NCBI GenBank assembly: GCA_038133845.1
Contig: JAYPUA010000008.1
Span: 32,526 to 96,525 of the forward strand
Source of the DNA: JAYPUA01 sp038133845
GTDB lineage: Bacteria > SAR324 > NAC60-12
Direction of reading: 5' to 3'
DNA length: 64,000 nucleotides
Shown here in pieces: positions 61,712-64,000 of this stretch. Position numbers and translations under genes: made by a program. A model generated the notes under the pieces. That model was given only the letters and a program-made list of their open reading frames with translations. It was not told the origin of the DNA and did no database searches. Within the stretch, counting starts at the first letter, position 1; each line of letters begins with the position of its first letter.

Positions 61712-64000
61712 TCACGAGACTGGACGGCCCGGATGATCGCTCCCGCCTGCGATCGAGGGCAAGGCACCCAGGGGAGCTTCCTGAGCACAGAGTTTCTTTT
61801 TGAGGACGGACAGGAGGCCCCGGAGTTGTTCATCTCGGCCCAGGGGCTGTACCGGGCTTTCGTCAATGGCGTGCGGGTGGGAGAAGACCTGCTGACTCCG
61901 GGGTGGACCTGTTACGACCAGCGGATCGCCTACCAGCAGTACTCCCTGGAGGGGCTCGTGCAGGCCGGGAAGAACCGGATCGAGATCTGGCTGGGAGACG
62001 GGTGGTATCGCTCACCGATGATGTGGAAGGCCAATGAGGTGGCAAACTGCTGGGGATCTCGCATCGGGGCGATTGCAGAGGTCACCTCCAACGGGGAGGT
62101 CCTCGTTGCCACAGACGCCCAGTGGCGTTCGGGATTCACCCCCATCCTGCGCTCGGGCATCTATTATGGAGAGGACTTTGACGCTCGTGTGAAGGTCGAG
62201 GAGCAGGCCGGAGTGGAGGTCCTCGAGTTTGACCGAGGCAAGCTGGTTGCCCATGAGACGGAGCCGGTCCGGGTTATGGATCCTCTTGCTCCCGTGGAGC
62301 GCTGGCGAGATGCCGAGGGACGCATGGTGCTGGACTTCGGGCAGAATATTGCCGGGTTTGTGCAATTGACCCTCCAGGGGCCTGCAGGGGCCCGGGTACG
62401 GGTTGAGCACTCGGAGGTCCTGGGGCCCGATCGATTCTTTGACAACCGCAACTATCGAGGGGCTCGAGCCGCCGTCGAGTACACCCTGTGCGGAGGAGAG
62501 CCGGAAAGTTGGGCACCGACGTTCACCTTCATGGGCTTTCGCTATGCGAGGTTGGAGGTCCCGGAGGCCGTCGCCGTTCTGGAGGCCGTCTCGGTTCCTA
62601 TCAGCTCCGTTCCGGAGGAGGCCGGTGGCTTCACCTGCGGAGAGCCTGCGGTCAATCGCCTGGTCTGGAACACAATCTGGTCTCAGCGCGGCAACTTCAT
62701 CGAAGTCCCCACGGACTGTCCTCAGCGAGATGAGCGCCTGGGGTGGACCGGAGACGCTCAGGTCTTTTCCGGCACCGCCTGCTGGCTGGCAGACAGCGAA
62801 CGCTTCCTGCGCAAGTACCTGCGGGATCTGATGCATGACCAGCGTCCCAACGGGGCGGTCCCGCACTTCACTCCCGATCCGACCCGCCTTCACCCACAGC
62901 AGTTCCCGGGAGACTGGGCTGGGGCAACAGGCTGGGGGGATGCCATCACGGTGATTCCCTGGCAGCACTACCTGCACTACGGAGATGTCGCGGTACTGCG
63001 CGAGTGCTTTCCGGCCATGCTCCGGTGGCTGGAGTTTCTCTGGAACATCTCCGGAGGCCCCATCATTCACCCTCCCTCCAACTGGCACGACTCCGGGTTC
63101 ACCTTTGGAGACTGGCTTCAACCGATTGGAGACAACCGCAAACCGCGCCCTACGATTGCAGACGACTGTGCCGCGACACTCTATCACTTCATCTCGACGG
63201 GGCTGGCTTCCCGGATTGCCAAAATTCTGGGAGAGTCCGAAGCGGCCCAGCGCCTCGAAGCTCGCAAAGCAGAAATCCAGCAAGCCTTTGTTCACGAATA
63301 CTTCAGCCCTGCTGGGCGCTTGGCACACAACGACCAGACCTCCTATGCCCTGGCGTTTCTCTATGGTCTGATTCCAGAGGGGCATGCTGCCTCCGCGAAG
63401 GTGTACTTCCAGAAGGCGATCGAAGATGCCAACCACCTCATTGGGACAGGGTTCATCGGGACCCCCGCGCTGTTACCGGCGCTGACTCAGTTGGGGCTGG
63501 GGGAGCTGGCCGAGAAGGTCTTCCTGAATCGGGAGGTCCCCGGATGGCTCTATCAGGTGGAACGTGGCGCCACCACCATCTGGGAACGCTGGGATGCGAT
63601 GGCTCCGGATGGAACCCTCTACTCTCCTGAAATGAACAGCTACAACCACTACGCCTACGGGGCGGTGTGTCAGTGGCTGTTCGAGCAAGTTGCCGGGGTC
63701 GCTCCTTCTGCGGAACATCCCGGTTTTGACGAGGTGCTGCTTGATCCGCAGATCCTCCCTGCCCTCGCACCGGTCTCCATGTGGCATCAGTGCCGCCACG
63801 GCAGGATCGAGGCGGACTGGGCGCTTCAAGACGGGCAGGTAAACTACACGGTCACGCTACCTCAAGGGTGCCGCGGCAGGTGGATGCCCAGCCCTCAGCG
63901 CCAAAACCTCCACCTCGACGGTGTCCCGCTCTCGCTTGCGCCAGAGGGGACTCTGATTGAGGCTGGAACTCATCAGATCACGTTTACCCTCATCACTTCC
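61712..64000 (+). CDS. Alpha-L-rhamnosidase, GH78 (partial at both ends)
   Basis: 763 codons with no stop, in frame from the first base after the gap to the last base of the window, so both ends are incomplete. Carbohydrate-binding beta domains (LFISAQGLYRAFVNGVRVGE, then VERWRDAEGRMVLDFGQNIA) precede the (alpha/alpha)6 catalytic barrel with the GH78 motif PTDCPQRDERLGWTGDAQVF near residues 331-350, which holds the catalytic acid region, and NWHDSGFTFGDWL near 450. Removes L-rhamnose from glycosides or plant or algal polysaccharides. May feed the sugar importer at the left end. Confidence 0.9.

Overview
This 64 kb window is a GC-rich (roughly 60 % by eye), gene-dense piece of a Gram-negative bacterial genome, probably a metagenome or draft scaffold because it holds a run of 100 Ns at 61612-61711. 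Lipoproteins, an OmpA/Pal-type protein, periplasmic binding proteins, lspA and a LysM lytic transglycosylase indicate an outer membrane. An aa3-type cytochrome oxidase cluster and a large periplasmic c-type cytochrome indicate aerobic respiration. A glycine betaine transporter, agmatine, urate and sugar catabolism suggest an aquatic heterotroph. The gene content would fit a proteobacterium or a SAR324-like lineage, but the sequence alone does not settle this. I see no phage, IS element, CRISPR array or plasmid functions.

Layout. 0-9 kb: sugar island with a ribose-type ABC permease and binding protein (the operon runs off the left edge), a divergent aldolase-like protein, an MFS transporter, and a four-gene reverse operon of sugar or carbonyl oxidoreductases (AKR, Gfo/Idh, MDR, D-2-hydroxyacid dehydrogenase). 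9-15 kb: two tandem TerB-like proteins, an AbrB-like protein, tRNA-His, a double cupin, a methyltransferase and a BatA-like membrane protein. 15-19 kb: glycine betaine ABC transporter (reverse) and a divergent RibD C-domain reductase, separated by a 434 bp control region holding a 22 bp perfect palindrome. 19-25 kb: ctaB and cytochrome oxidase genes, with two small unannotated membrane proteins. 25-35 kb: argB, MltD-like transglycosylase, tRNA-Gly, S66 peptidase, a large formate dehydrogenase, CPBP protease, ROK kinase, MFS transporter. 35-38 kb: a response regulator and a six-haem cytochrome c built from three c4-like di-haem modules. 38-50 kb: ubiE, lipoprotein, CoA-binding protein, MetY, CheY-like protein, AEC carrier, ArsR-methyltransferase fusion, orphan prepilin-peptidase N-domain, UPF0104 protein, mgsA, agmatine deiminase, phosphoribosyltransferase, methylcrotonyl-CoA carboxylase beta, a degenerate receiver and a DASS carrier. 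50-56 kb: hslV-hslU-udg-hisS-lspA, tightly overlapped and co-oriented. 56-64 kb: flavin reductase, degenerate DUF4344 protein, Pal-like lipoprotein, GNAT, urate hydroxylase PuuD and allantoinase PuuE (divergent), redoxin, the gap, and a partial alpha-L-rhamnosidase open at both ends.

How the parts work together. The left and right ends both concern uptake and breakdown of plant or algal sugars. The ctaB-cox cluster, the multi-haem cytochrome, UbiE (quinone methylation) and formate dehydrogenase belong to electron transfer. PuuD plus PuuE cover two steps of urate breakdown. MetY with the ArsR-methyltransferase fusion points to sulfur amino acid and SAM metabolism. The strongest leads for a second look are the triplicated di-haem cytochrome, the small membrane proteins in the oxidase cluster, the TerB pair with an AbrB-like regulator, the betaine-transporter palindrome, and a striking abundance of the palindrome TCCGGA across the whole window.
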